22,680 bases of DNA from Paracoccaceae bacterium. Lineage in GTDB: Bacteria > Pseudomonadota > Alphaproteobacteria > Rhodobacterales > Rhodobacteraceae. Where the stretch lies: positions 1 through 22,680 of the forward strand of contig JAASTF010000014.1 of assembly GCA_021767525.1 (NCBI GenBank). Direction: 5' to 3'. The notes beneath the pieces were generated by a model. It was not told the origin of the DNA and did not search any database. It saw only the letters and a list, made by a program, of their open reading frames with translations. Position numbers and translations under genes: made by a program. Of this stretch, positions 1 through 6,768 are shown piece by piece. Position 1 is the first letter of the stretch, and each line of letters opens with the position of its first letter.

Positions 1-587
1 CCGAAGGCGGCCTCGGCCTCGCGCCGGCCTTCCAGCACCTTGTCTTTCAGATCTTTCGGATCGGTGATCGGTCGCATCCCGCGCCCGCCGCCGCCCCAGC
101 TGGCCTTGAGCATCAGCGGATAGCCGATTTCGTCGGCTTCCTTGGCGATAGCGTCGAAATCGTCGCCCAGCACCTCGGTCGCGGGGATCACCGGCACGCC
201 TGCCTCGATCGCGACCTTGCGGGCGCTGGCCTTGTCGCCAAGCGCGCGCATGGTTTCGGCGCGCGGGCCGATGAAGGTGATGCCGTTTGCCACGCAGGCA
301 TCCACGAAATCGGGGTTTTCCGACAGCAGGCCATAGCCCGGGTGGATCGCATCGGCGCCCGATTCCTTGGCCACGCGGATTATCTCGTCGATCGATAGGT
401 ACGCCGCGACCGGGCCCAGCCCCTCGCCGATGCGATAGGCCTCGTCCGCCTTGAAGCGGTGCAGGCCCAGCTTGTCCTCTTCGGCGAAGACGGCAACGGT
501 GCGTTTGCCCATCTCGTTCGCCGCGCGCATGATGCGGATCGCGATTTCACCGCGGTTGGCGACGAGGATTTTCTTGAACTCGGTCAT
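1..587 (-). CDS. pyc: Pyruvate carboxylase, N-terminal part (cut by window edge)
   Basis: This is the first 195 residues of a biotin-dependent carboxylase. The start is the ATG read leftward from 587, with AAGGATC a few bases upstream as ribosome binding site; the reading frame stays open to base 1. The N-terminus carries the biotin carboxylase signature (KILVANRGEIAIRI), then EEDKLGLHRFKADEAY, HPGYGLLSENPDF and the ATP-grasp glycine loop KASWGGGGRGMR near residue 170. The EEDKLGLHRFKADEAY and GPVAAYLSIDEIIRVAK stretches fit single-chain pyruvate carboxylase (family length about 1,150 residues) better than AccC or the propionyl-CoA carboxylase alpha chain. The family makes oxaloacetate from pyruvate, bicarbonate and ATP, an anaplerotic step in the cytoplasm. 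The carboxyltransferase and biotin carrier domains would lie outside the window, so the single-chain assignment rests on similarity of the N-terminus alone. Confidence 0.87.
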   Translation of the reverse strand, partial: MTEFKKILVANRGEIAIRIMRAANEMGKRTVAVFAEEDKLGLHRFKADEAYRIGEGLGPVAAYLSIDEIIRVAKESGADAIHPGYGLLSENPDFVDACVANGITFIGPRAETMRALGDKASARKVAIEAGVPVIPATEVLGDDFDAIAKEADEIGYPLMLKASWGGGGRGMRPITDPKDLKDKVLEGRREAEAAF

Positions 588-632
588 GGGCAAGATCCTT
601 TTTGGCCGGCGTGCGCGGCGGTCTGTGCATCA

Positions 633-662
633 TTGCTAGCGTCATGCCGCGCCGCAGCGCAA
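633..662 (-). promoter_or_regulatory. Candidate promoter for pyc
   Basis: On the minus strand TTGCGC (662-657) and TAGCAA (638-633) are separated by 18 bases and could be -35 and -10 boxes. They would give a start near 625 and a leader of about 38 nt before the pyc ATG. This is a visual match only; alphaproteobacterial promoters are poorly conserved. Confidence 0.3.
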
Positions 663-740
663 GGGTGGCGCTGGCGGGCGAGAAAGATTCTTGCAACATT
701 TCACGGGCTGCGCCCCGCGCGAAGAGGGCAGCATGTCGCG

Positions 741-1877
741 TCAGTCGCGGATCAGGCAGTCGGGCAGGTCCGACAGGCGCGCGGCCCCGATCTGCCCCAT
801 ATTCGCGATCAGGTCACGCTCGAACATCTCGGTCAGGTGGCGCGGACCGGCGCGCCCCAGCGCACCCAGCGCATAATGCCAGGCCCGGCCCATCATCACC
901 ATGTCGGCCCCCAAGGCCAGCGCGCGCATCACGTCCAGACCGCCGCCCGTGCCGCTGTCGAAGATCAGCGGCAGCTTGGTGGCCTTGCGGATCGCCGGCA
1001 GCACCTCGATCGTCGACAGCGCCGCATCCAACTGCCGGCCCGCGTGGTTCGACACCCAAACCGCATCGACGCCCTCAGCCTCAAGCCGGCCGGCCGCGTC
1101 TGGCGTCAGCACGCCCTTGACGACGAAATTGCCCTTCCAGTTGTCGCGCAGCCAACGCAGGTAATCCCAGTCGGGCGAGGTGCGCAGGATATAGCCGATA
1201 TGCTCGGTCGGCGACATGCCGGGCGTGTCGGGGGCGTATTTGGCGATGGTCGGCATGCGCGGACGGCCATTCATCGCCGTGGCCATCGCCCAGGAGGGCC
1301 GCTGCGCGATCTGCGCCAGCAGGCGCGGGGTCAGGCGGGGCGGCTGGGTGATGCCCGAGCGCGTCTGCCGTTCGCGCCGCGAGGGCGCGGGCAGATCGAC
1401 CGTCAGAACCAGCGTGTCGAAACCCGCATCGCCCGCGCGTTTCACCATGTCGCGGCGAATCTCGGGGTCTTTCGGCGGATACAGCTGGAACCAGCCGCGC
1501 CCCTGCGTGTGGCGGCCCACATCCTCGGGCGTTTTGCAGGCGACGGTGGACAGGCAATAAGGAATGTTCGCCCGCGCCGCGTTGCGCGCCAGCAGGATTT
1601 CCGCCTCGGGCCAGATCAGGCCCGACATGCCCACGGGCGCCACGCCGAAGGGCAGGGACCACTCCTGCCCCATAAGGCGGGTGGTCAGGTCGGGTTCCAG
1701 CGGGCCATGCAGGATCGAGGGATGGAAAAGGATCTCGTCCAGCTTGGTGCGGTTGCGGTGCTTGGTCGCCTCGGCGCCCGTCGCGCTGTCGAGGTATTCC
1801 CACACGAAATGCGGCAGCCGCGCCTTGGCGCGGCGTTTCAGATCGTCGAGGCCGGGATAAGTCTGATGCAGGTCCAT
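741..1877 (-). CDS. FMN-dependent alpha-hydroxy-acid dehydrogenase (LldD/glycolate oxidase family)
   Basis: A complete 378-residue TIM-barrel flavoprotein of the family that includes L-lactate dehydrogenase, glycolate oxidase and mandelate dehydrogenase. Visible landmarks are the N-terminal EYLDSATG with the substrate-side Tyr28, PFGVAPVGMSGLIWP, the LYPPKD and LTVDLP strands, and SNHAGRQLD with the expected catalytic His278 and substrate-binding Arg281. The C-terminal FMN phosphate region reads DSGTGGGLDVMRALALGAD. The family oxidises a 2-hydroxy acid to the 2-oxo acid and passes electrons from FMN to quinone or oxygen. Two positions differ from the best-studied members (SNHAG for SNHGG, and DSGTGGG in place of DSGIRxG); such variants occur in roseobacter homologues, so the substrate cannot be named and no symbol is given. 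The ATG at 1877 has no good Shine-Dalgarno sequence. The gene is transcribed in the same direction as pyc, about 150 nt upstream of it, and diverges from uvrD. Confidence 0.85.
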   Translation of the reverse strand: MDLHQTYPGLDDLKRRAKARLPHFVWEYLDSATGAEATKHRNRTKLDEILFHPSILHGPLEPDLTTRLMGQEWSLPFGVAPVGMSGLIWPEAEILLARNAARANIPYCLSTVACKTPEDVGRHTQGRGWFQLYPPKDPEIRRDMVKRAGDAGFDTLVLTVDLPAPSRRERQTRSGITQPPRLTPRLLAQIAQRPSWAMATAMNGRPRMPTIAKYAPDTPGMSPTEHIGYILRTSPDWDYLRWLRDNWKGNFVVKGVLTPDAAGRLEAEGVDAVWVSNHAGRQLDAALSTIEVLPAIRKATKLPLIFDSGTGGGLDVMRALALGADMVMMGRAWHYALGALGRAGPRHLTEMFERDLIANMGQIGAARLSDLPDCLIRD

Positions 1878-1914
1878 GCGCCGTATTTGGCGGGCGGGCG
1901 CGCGGTTTGTCTAG

Positions 1915-1967
1915 CCGCCTCTTTCGGACAGCGCCCGCCCACCCACCCCGCTGCCCGAAAGAGGCGG
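1915..1967. repeat. 13-bp perfect inverted repeat in the lldD-like/uvrD divergent gap
   Basis: CCGCCTCTTTCGG (1915-1927) is repeated in inverse complement at 1955-1967, with a 27-nt loop. It lies 38-90 nt upstream of the alpha-hydroxy-acid dehydrogenase start. Because both flanking genes point away from it, it is not needed as a terminator; an operator, a leader structure or the edge of the neighbouring repeat element are the options. Confidence 0.6.
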
Positions 1968-2003
1968 GGGCATCAGGCAGGGGATTCGCAATTGGCAGAT
2001 GTC

Positions 2004-2130
2004 GGGGCGAGGGGCGCTGCCCCTTTAGGGCTCCGCCCGTTCGGGCCTTGTCCCGTCCACTGGACGGGCGATCGCGCCCTTGGCGCGAACCGGCCCTCAC
2101 CCCCGGGATATTTTTGGAGAGAGGAAGCAG
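2004..2130 (+). repeat. Hairpin-rich dispersed intergenic repeat, copy 1 (upstream of uvrD)
   Basis: This element is a chain of short hairpins: GGGGC-GCT-GCCCC (2011-2023), CCCGTC/GACGGG (2052-2068) and TCGCGCC-CTT-GGCGCGA (2072-2088). It ends in a conserved tail starting CCCCCGGGATATTT (2100-2130). The tail matches copy 2 (16477-16507) at 30 of 31 positions. The preceding block 2082-2104 is identical over 23 nt to 17876-17898 in copy 3. Similar CCCCGG-A-TATTTTTGG tails are common between genes in Rhodobacterales genomes, which is recalled knowledge and not checked here. The element ends 54 nt before the uvrD ATG. Confidence 0.7.
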
Positions 2131-2184
2131 AACAATTGCTGAACATATCTTTAATTCGGATGCGCGCCGCGCTATTGTCAGGGC

Positions 2185-4530
2185 ATGAGCAGTTTTGACG
2201 AAATGGATGCGTTCGAAGGGGCATCGCTGTCGGCGCGGGCGATGGCTGCGCGCGGGGCGCCTTACCTGGACGAGTTGAACCCCGCGCAGCGCGAGGCGGT
2301 CGAGGCGCTGGATGGCCCTGTCCTGATGCTGGCGGGGGCGGGCACCGGCAAGACCAAGGCGCTGACCACGCGCATCGTGCACCTGCTGAACACCGGCCGC
2401 GCGCGCCCGAACGAGATCTTGTCGGTGACCTTCACCAACAAGGCCGCGCGCGAGATGAAGGACCGCGTGGGCCGCCTGCTGGGCCAGCAGGTCGAGGGGA
2501 TGCCGTGGCTGGGCACGTTCCATTCGATCTGCGTCAAGCTGCTGCGCCGCCATGCGGAACTGGTGGGGCTGAAGACGAATTTCACGATCCTCGATACCGA
2601 CGACCAGCTGCGCCTTTTGAAGCAGTTGGTGCAGGCCGCCAATATCGACGACAAGCGGTGGCCCGCGCGGATGCTGCTGGGCATCATCGACCAGTGGAAA
2701 AACCGCTGCTGGATGCCCGACAAGGTGCCGGCAAGCGAGGCAGGCGCCTATAACGACCGGGGCGTAGAGCTCTATGCGCAATACCAGGCGCGGCTGAAAG
2801 AGCTGAACGCCGTGGATTTCGGCGATCTGCTGCTGCACATGGTCACGATCTTTCAGACCCATGACGACGTGCTGGAACAGTATCGCCGCTGGTTCCGCTA
2901 TATCCTGGTGGACGAATACCAGGATACCAACGTGGCGCAATACATGTGGCTGCGCCTGCTGGCGGGCGGGCATCGCAACATTTGCTGCGTGGGCGACGAC
3001 GACCAGTCCATCTATGGCTGGCGCGGGGCCGAGGTGGGCAACATCCTGCGCTTCGAAAAGGATTTCCCGGGCGCCAAGGTGGTGCGGCTGGAACAGAATT
3101 ATCGCTCGACCCCGCATATCCTGGCCGCGGCCTCGGGCGTGATCCGGGGCAACCAGGGCCGACTGGGCAAAGAGCTGTGGACCGACGCGCAAGAGGGCGA
3201 AAAGCTGCGCCTGATCGGCCATTGGGACGGCGAGGAAGAGGCCCGCTGGATCGGGGAAGAGATCGAGGCGATGCAGGGCGGCACGCGCGGCATGCGGCCC
3301 TTTGGCCTGGACGAGATCGCCATCCTGGTGCGCGCCTCGCACCAGATGCGCGCCTTCGAGGATCGGTTCCTGACCATCGGTCTGCCCTATCGCGTGATCG
3401 GCGGGCCGCGCTTCTACGAGCGGATGGAGATTCGCGATGCGATGGCCTATTTCCGCGTGGTCATCAGCCCCGAGGACGACCTGGCGTTCGAGCGCATCGT
3501 CAACACGCCGAAACGCGGCCTGGGCGACAAGGCGCAGCAGACTATCCAGCGCACCGCGCGCGAACATGGCGTCAACCTGGTCGAGGGCGCGCGCATCGCC
3601 GTTGCCGAACGCCGCCTGACCGGCAAGGGCGCGGCGCAGCTGTCGTTCCTGGTGGAAAACCTGGATCGCTGGGGCCGGATGGCGGGCGACAAGGACGTGG
3701 ACCATACCGAGCTGGCGGGCATCATCCTGGACGAATCCGGCTATACCGAGATGTGGCAGAACGACAAGACGCCCGAGGCGCCGGGGCGGTTGGAAAACCT
3801 GAAGGAACTGGTGAACCACCTGGAAGAGTTCGAGAACCTGCAAGGGTTCCTGGAACATGTCAGCCTGGTGATGGACAACGACTCCGACGATGGCGGGCAA
3901 AAGGTGTCGATCATGACGCTGCACGCGGCCAAGGGGCTGGAATTTCCCGCCGTCTTCCTGCCGGGCTGGGAGGATGGGCTGTTCCCCAGCCAACGCAGCA
4001 TGGATGAAAGCGGGTTGAAGGGGGTCGAGGAAGAACGCCGCCTCGCCTATGTCGGCATCACGCGCGCCGAAGAGCTGTGCACGATTTCCTTTGCCTCGAA
4101 CCGGCGCGTGTTCGGCCAATGGCAAAGCCAGATGCCCAGCCGGTTCATCGACGAACTGCCCGAAGAGCATGTCGAGGTTCTGACGCCCCCGGGCCTTTAC
4201 GGCGGCGGTTATGGTGCAGCCGGCATGGGTGGCGCGGGCATCATGGATCGCGCGGCCGAGGCGAATGTCTATAACTCGCCAGGCTGGCGGCGGTTGCAAT
4301 CGCGGCGCGACCAGCGCCCTGTCAGCCAGCCAAGCGAAACCCGCCACGCGGTGATCGACAGCCAGGCGGTCAGCGCCCATACGGTGGGCGAGCGCGTGTT
4401 CCACCAGAAATTCGGCTATGGCCGGATCGAGGCGATCGAGGGCGACAAGCTGGAAATCGCGTTCGAAAAGGCGGGCGTGAAAAAGGTGGTGGCCAAGTTC
4501 GTGATGGCCGCCGACGACATCCCCTTTTAG
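2185..4530 (+). CDS. uvrD: ATP-dependent DNA helicase UvrD/PcrA
   Basis: A complete 781-residue superfamily 1A 3'-5' helicase, used in nucleotide excision repair, mismatch repair and removal of RNA polymerase or RecA from DNA. Motifs in order: Q motif around Gln35, Walker A AGAGTGKT (50-57), VTFTNKAAREM, Walker B DEYQD (243-247), GDDDQSIYGWRGA (270-282), EQNYRST, TLHAAKGLEF (578-587) and RLAYVGITRA. The last 50 residues (GERVFHQKFGYGRI onward) are the Tudor-like C-terminal domain that contacts RNA polymerase in PcrA/UvrD. The ATG at 2185 is chosen because the first 30 residues resemble roseobacter homologues as recalled. No clear Shine-Dalgarno sequence is present and TATTGT at 2173-2178 could be a -10 box placed for a leaderless mRNA. 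The stop overlaps that of the convergent EamA gene by 4 nt. A dispersed hairpin repeat lies just upstream. Confidence 0.95.
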   Translation: MSSFDEMDAFEGASLSARAMAARGAPYLDELNPAQREAVEALDGPVLMLAGAGTGKTKALTTRIVHLLNTGRARPNEILSVTFTNKAAREMKDRVGRLLGQQVEGMPWLGTFHSICVKLLRRHAELVGLKTNFTILDTDDQLRLLKQLVQAANIDDKRWPARMLLGIIDQWKNRCWMPDKVPASEAGAYNDRGVELYAQYQARLKELNAVDFGDLLLHMVTIFQTHDDVLEQYRRWFRYILVDEYQDTNVAQYMWLRLLAGGHRNICCVGDDDQSIYGWRGAEVGNILRFEKDFPGAKVVRLEQNYRSTPHILAAASGVIRGNQGRLGKELWTDAQEGEKLRLIGHWDGEEEARWIGEEIEAMQGGTRGMRPFGLDEIAILVRASHQMRAFEDRFLTIGLPYRVIGGPRFYERMEIRDAMAYFRVVISPEDDLAFERIVNTPKRGLGDKAQQTIQRTAREHGVNLVEGARIAVAERRLTGKGAAQLSFLVENLDRWGRMAGDKDVDHTELAGIILDESGYTEMWQNDKTPEAPGRLENLKELVNHLEEFENLQGFLEHVSLVMDNDSDDGGQKVSIMTLHAAKGLEFPAVFLPGWEDGLFPSQRSMDESGLKGVEEERRLAYVGITRAEELCTISFASNRRVFGQWQSQMPSRFIDELPEEHVEVLTPPGLYGGGYGAAGMGGAGIMDRAAEANVYNSPGWRRLQSRRDQRPVSQPSETRHAVIDSQAVSAHTVGERVFHQKFGYGRIEAIEGDKLEIAFEKAGVKKVVAKFVMAADDIPF

Positions 4531-5441
4531 GGCGCGCGGCGTTTGTCGAAACTGGATTTCGCGGCGATCGACATGGCGACGATCAGCGCGATACAGGCCC
4601 ATTGCTCGGCGCCCAGTCTTTCATTGTAAAGCACCGCGCCCAGCATCGCGACGAACGCAACCTCAAGAAACGACATCCGCGCGATCGTCTGGCTGTCCAG
4701 CGCGCGCGCCGCGCTGTTGAACAGCAGCATGGCCGCGCCCTGGGTGGCCGCGCCCGCCGCCACCAGCATCAGGGCGGTGCGTGCCGGGATATGGAAATAG
4801 GTGGGGTCGCCGCCCGAAAAGGCACCAATCCAGAACGGGATCAGCAGGGCCGATATAATGGTCATGTAAAGGTTATACTGAAACACCATGCCCGCCGCGC
4901 GTGCCCCGGCGCGCATGTTGAGCCTTTGGAGCATGATATTCGCGGCAAGCGTCACCGCGCTTAGCAGCGCCAGCCCCAGCCCGGTCAGCGTCTTTATCCC
5001 GGCGGGATCGCGGGGCAGGGCAAAACCCATCTCGACCCCGACCAGCGCGGCCGCCGCCGCGAACCCCGTCAGCGCCGCCACCAATGCCGAGAATCCGACC
5101 CGTTCGCCCAGAAAAACGGGCGCCAAAAGCACCACCAGAACCGGGCCGACGTAATGCAGGGCGATGGTAATGGCGAATGGAAGGATCTGGAATGCCGCGA
5201 ACAGCAGCAACAGGTCGATGACCAGCACCAGCGCCACCCAGAACGAGGTGACGGTCCATGTTATCGGGGATTTCAGAAAGATCACGCAGGTCACAAGGCC
5301 ACCGACACAGACGAAAAACAGCAGGATCGGCAGCGGCGTTGCGACCTCGCGCGCCAGAACGCCCCAAAATGCGAGGATCAGCCACGCCAGAATGATCTGC
5401 ACAAAGGGCAGCGCGGGGGCTTGGCGCTTAGTCCGGGGCAT
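4527..5441 (-). CDS. EamA-family (drug/metabolite transporter superfamily) permease
   Basis: A 304-residue inner-membrane protein with about ten hydrophobic segments arranged as two five-helix EamA repeats. The second half holds the usual conserved glutamate region (ARMSFLEVAFVAMLGAVLYNERLG) and the first half its counterpart (ALHYVGPVLVVLLAPVFLGERVG). Family members export or import small metabolites; the substrate cannot be deduced. The frame is open further upstream to 5498, but the ATG at 5441 is preferred: it is followed by MPRTKRQ, a positively charged cytoplasmic N-terminus, just before the first helix. It overlaps the end of the upstream membrane-protein gene by 14 nt, which implies translational coupling. 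The C-terminal codon block overlaps the uvrD stop tail to tail by 4 nt, leaving no room for a conventional terminator between them. Confidence 0.85.
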   Translation of the reverse strand: MPRTKRQAPALPFVQIILAWLILAFWGVLAREVATPLPILLFFVCVGGLVTCVIFLKSPITWTVTSFWVALVLVIDLLLLFAAFQILPFAITIALHYVGPVLVVLLAPVFLGERVGFSALVAALTGFAAAAALVGVEMGFALPRDPAGIKTLTGLGLALLSAVTLAANIMLQRLNMRAGARAAGMVFQYNLYMTIISALLIPFWIGAFSGGDPTYFHIPARTALMLVAAGAATQGAAMLLFNSAARALDSQTIARMSFLEVAFVAMLGAVLYNERLGAEQWACIALIVAMSIAAKSSFDKRRAP

Positions 5442-6069
5442 AGGTCGTTTCCCCCGCCGCTTCGTTGAAGCGCAGGCCCGACAGGACACAGACCACAAGA
5501 TAGACCATGCACAACGCCGCCCCGCCGATGAACATCATCTGGGGATAGGGCGTGATATCGGCATTGAAGGCCACCCAAAGCGCCAGGCAATACGACAACA
5601 CGATCCCGCCGGCGAACACGAACCATTTGCTGAGATCCATGAACAAGGTCAGCGCCGGTGACAGCCGTAGGGATTGGCCCTTGTGCTCTTCCCATTCAAA
5701 GAACCCGTCCTCGCCCATCGCTTGGATCAATTGCGGTTTGATGCCCTTGTGAATGTAATCGGCCACCGCGATGATCCGCACCGTGTTTTCCAGCGCAGCG
5801 GCGAAGATCAGGAATATCACGGTCGGAAAAACGAATAGGTACAGCGCCACCAGCACCGTCGGCGGCAGGGATGCTGTCTCGGACAGAATGCTTTCGGACA
5901 GCGACAGAAAGCCGATCTGGCCCACGGCCGCTGTGGTCAAAAGGGCCATTTTGCGCCGCTGCTGGGCGATGAAATACATCAGCTCGGCCCGAAGGGCGTT
6001 GTATTCGGCCAGAATGATGCCAATCCGGTCTGATCGTGTTCCGCCCGTTGCGCCGTCGCCCGGTGCCAT
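5428..6069 (-). CDS. Uncharacterised four-helix membrane protein
   Basis: A 213-residue protein not recognised as any named family. It begins with a charged soluble stretch (residues 14-40, RIGIILAEYNALRAEL..QRRK). Four likely transmembrane segments follow, at about residues 41-60, 69-94, 147-168 and 178-198, with an acidic cytoplasmic loop (GEDGFFEWEEHKG) between helices 2 and 3. Proteins with an EYNALRAE-like N-terminus and a few helices occur as conserved hypothetical membrane proteins, but no function is known to me. The start at 6069 has AGGGGG nine bases upstream. The gene overlaps the following EamA gene by 14 nt, so the two form an operon. It starts about 80 nt downstream of the sRNA-array terminator on the same strand, so read-through of that terminator would reach it. 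Confidence 0.7.
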   Translation of the reverse strand: MAPGDGATGGTRSDRIGIILAEYNALRAELMYFIAQQRRKMALLTTAAVGQIGFLSLSESILSETASLPPTVLVALYLFVFPTVIFLIFAAALENTVRIIAVADYIHKGIKPQLIQAMGEDGFFEWEEHKGQSLRLSPALTLFMDLSKWFVFAGGIVLSYCLALWVAFNADITPYPQMMFIGGAALCMVYLVVCVLSGLRFNEAAGETTYAPD

Positions 6070-6148
6070 GATGCCCAGCCCCCTTGTGCTTTTTCACGGC
6101 AGGATTGCCGGAAAATCCTGCGACTGCAACGGGGCAGGCGTGGGGCGG

Positions 6149-6195
6149 AAAAAGAAACGGCGGCACCCAGGGAGGAGGAGAGGGTGCCGCCGTTT
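6149..6195 (-). terminator. Rho-independent terminator closing the sRNA array
   Basis: A 14-bp perfect inverted repeat (6155-6168 with 6182-6195) is followed on the minus strand by C and five T residues (6154-6149). The same hairpin carries the conserved CUCCUCC-rich loop (6169-6181), so it is both the last sRNA hairpin and the transcription stop. Confidence 0.75.
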
Positions 6196-6234
6196 GGTCA
6201 ACGAGACGTTCAGGGAGGAGGAGGAACGGCCCGT
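6149..6234 (-). ncRNA. Cuckoo/CcsR-type sRNA unit 3 (two hairpins, with terminator)
   Basis: This is the promoter-distal unit of three. Its first hairpin pairs 6201-6211 with 6224-6234: a 5-bp inner stem, then on the minus-strand RNA a mismatch, a pair, a U-G pair and three more pairs, around a 12-nt loop. Its second is the 14-bp terminator hairpin 6155-6195 with a 13-nt loop. Both loops read CUCCUCCUCCCU on the minus strand, the anti-Shine-Dalgarno-like motif of the cuckoo RNA family. Five bases separate the two hairpins. Exact 5' ends would depend on processing and are not visible. Confidence 0.7.
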
Positions 6235-6268
6235 ATCCGGTGCCCCGTGCGCGGGGCGATGTGATGCT

Positions 6269-6346
6269 CGGCGGCATCCAGGGAGGAGGAGAGGATGCCG
6301 CCGGCCTTGCAACGATCCCGCCAGGGAGGAGGAGAGGCGGGCTCGT
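6269..6346 (-). ncRNA. Cuckoo/CcsR-type sRNA unit 2 (two hairpins)
   Basis: First hairpin: 6312-6322 with 6336-6346, 11 positions with one mismatch. Second hairpin: 6269-6279 with 6293-6303, 11 perfect pairs. Both have the same 13-nt loop (minus strand UCUCCUCCUCCCU; loops at 6323-6335 and 6280-6292) although the stems differ completely. The eight bases 6304-6311 separate them. A GC hairpin (6242-6257) follows and separates this unit from unit 3. Confidence 0.7.
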
Positions 6347-6379
6347 ATTCAGGTGCCCCGGTTCGGGGCGGTGTAAGGT

Positions 6380-6454
6380 GCGGCGACGTCAGGGAGGAGG
6401 AGAGACGCCGCCGCCAGTTCACAGATGACCCAGGGAGGAGGAGAGGATCATCTG
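6380..6454 (-). ncRNA. Cuckoo/CcsR-type sRNA unit 1 (two hairpins, next to the DUF1127 gene)
   Basis: First hairpin: 6422-6431 with 6445-6454, ten pairs including one that is G-U only on the minus strand. Second hairpin: 6380-6390 with 6404-6414, eleven pairs, again with one minus-strand G-U pair. Loops 6432-6444 and 6391-6403 are identical (minus strand UCUCCUCCUCCCU). The unit begins 14 nt after the DUF1127 stop codon and ends before a GC spacer hairpin at 6355-6369. In R. sphaeroides the CcsR sRNAs are co-transcribed with, and processed from, the transcript of such a DUF1127 gene. Confidence 0.72.
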
Positions 6455-6467
6455 AACCCGGTATTCT

Positions 6468-6683
6468 TCAGCCCCGGTCGCGATACGCGATTTCGTAGGC
6501 AAGCGCGCGGATCTGCGCGCGGCAGATGGCCAGATCGGCCAGTTCACGCCCATTCAGTGCGCTCAGCTCGTTCACCGTCTTGCGATACAGGCGGTAACGT
6601 GCGACGCGGTCTTTCAGGTCTGCGAACAGTCCGGAATGCGCCTTGGCGCGGGCCGTGCTGTGGATGTCAGTTGCGAAAGCCAT
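6468..6683 (-). CDS. DUF1127 small basic protein, CcaF1-like
   Basis: A 71-residue protein with a basic helix (KDRVARYRLYRKT, residues 24-36) followed by the DUF1127 core NELSALNGRELADLAI (38-53) and an arginine/tyrosine-containing tail. The start at 6683 has AAGGA eight bases upstream. In R. sphaeroides the homologous DUF1127 protein CcaF1 (RSP_6037) is encoded directly before the CcsR sRNAs and is an RNA-binding protein involved in sRNA maturation and RNA turnover. The same gene order and strand here make that the best functional guess. What is seen is the domain, its size and its position 14 nt before the first CUCCUCC hairpin; RNA binding is inferred from the family. Other DUF1127 proteins are linked to phosphate and carbon metabolism, so the role is not certain. 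Expression is probably stress-controlled, as in the relative. Confidence 0.85.
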   Translation of the reverse strand: MAFATDIHSTARAKAHSGLFADLKDRVARYRLYRKTVNELSALNGRELADLAICRAQIRALAYEIAYRDRG

Positions 6684-6740
6684 TGGTATGGTCCTTGCGG
6701 TTATCTTGTCATGGCGCCGTGTGCGCCGCTGTTGAGACGA

Positions 6741-6768
6741 TATTTAATCCAATGCTGCGCCTGCACAA
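6741..6768 (-). promoter_or_regulatory. Candidate promoter of the DUF1127-sRNA operon
   Basis: On the minus strand TTGTGC (6768-6763) and TAAATA (6746-6741) are 16 bases apart, giving a start near 6734 and a leader of about 50 nt. The equivalent operon in R. sphaeroides is under RpoHI/RpoHII control; the sigma factor cannot be decided from these boxes. Confidence 0.38.

Noticed and set aside
459..2198. Open frame of 579 codons on the plus strand over the pyc-dehydrogenase region
   Set aside because: It is antisense to two genes with clear family motifs and runs through the repeat element; its product is low-complexity and Arg/Ala/Gly-rich.
1081..4602. Open frame of 1,173 codons on the minus strand opposite uvrD
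   Set aside because: It is antisense to a well-conserved helicase and extends into the dehydrogenase gene in another frame. Its arginine/histidine/glutamine-rich product is typical of shadow frames in GC-rich DNA.
6084..6428. Glycine/arginine-rich open frame across the hairpin array (plus strand)
   Set aside because: It is produced by translating repeated GGAGGAGGAG on the strand opposite to the inferred RNA, and no ribosome binding site or family supports it.
6155..6454. Regularly spaced identical repeats that could be taken for a CRISPR array
   Set aside because: The repeated part is only about 13 nt and is a hairpin loop. The sequence on each side is mutually complementary, not unique spacer, spacing alternates between short and long, and no cas genes are present.
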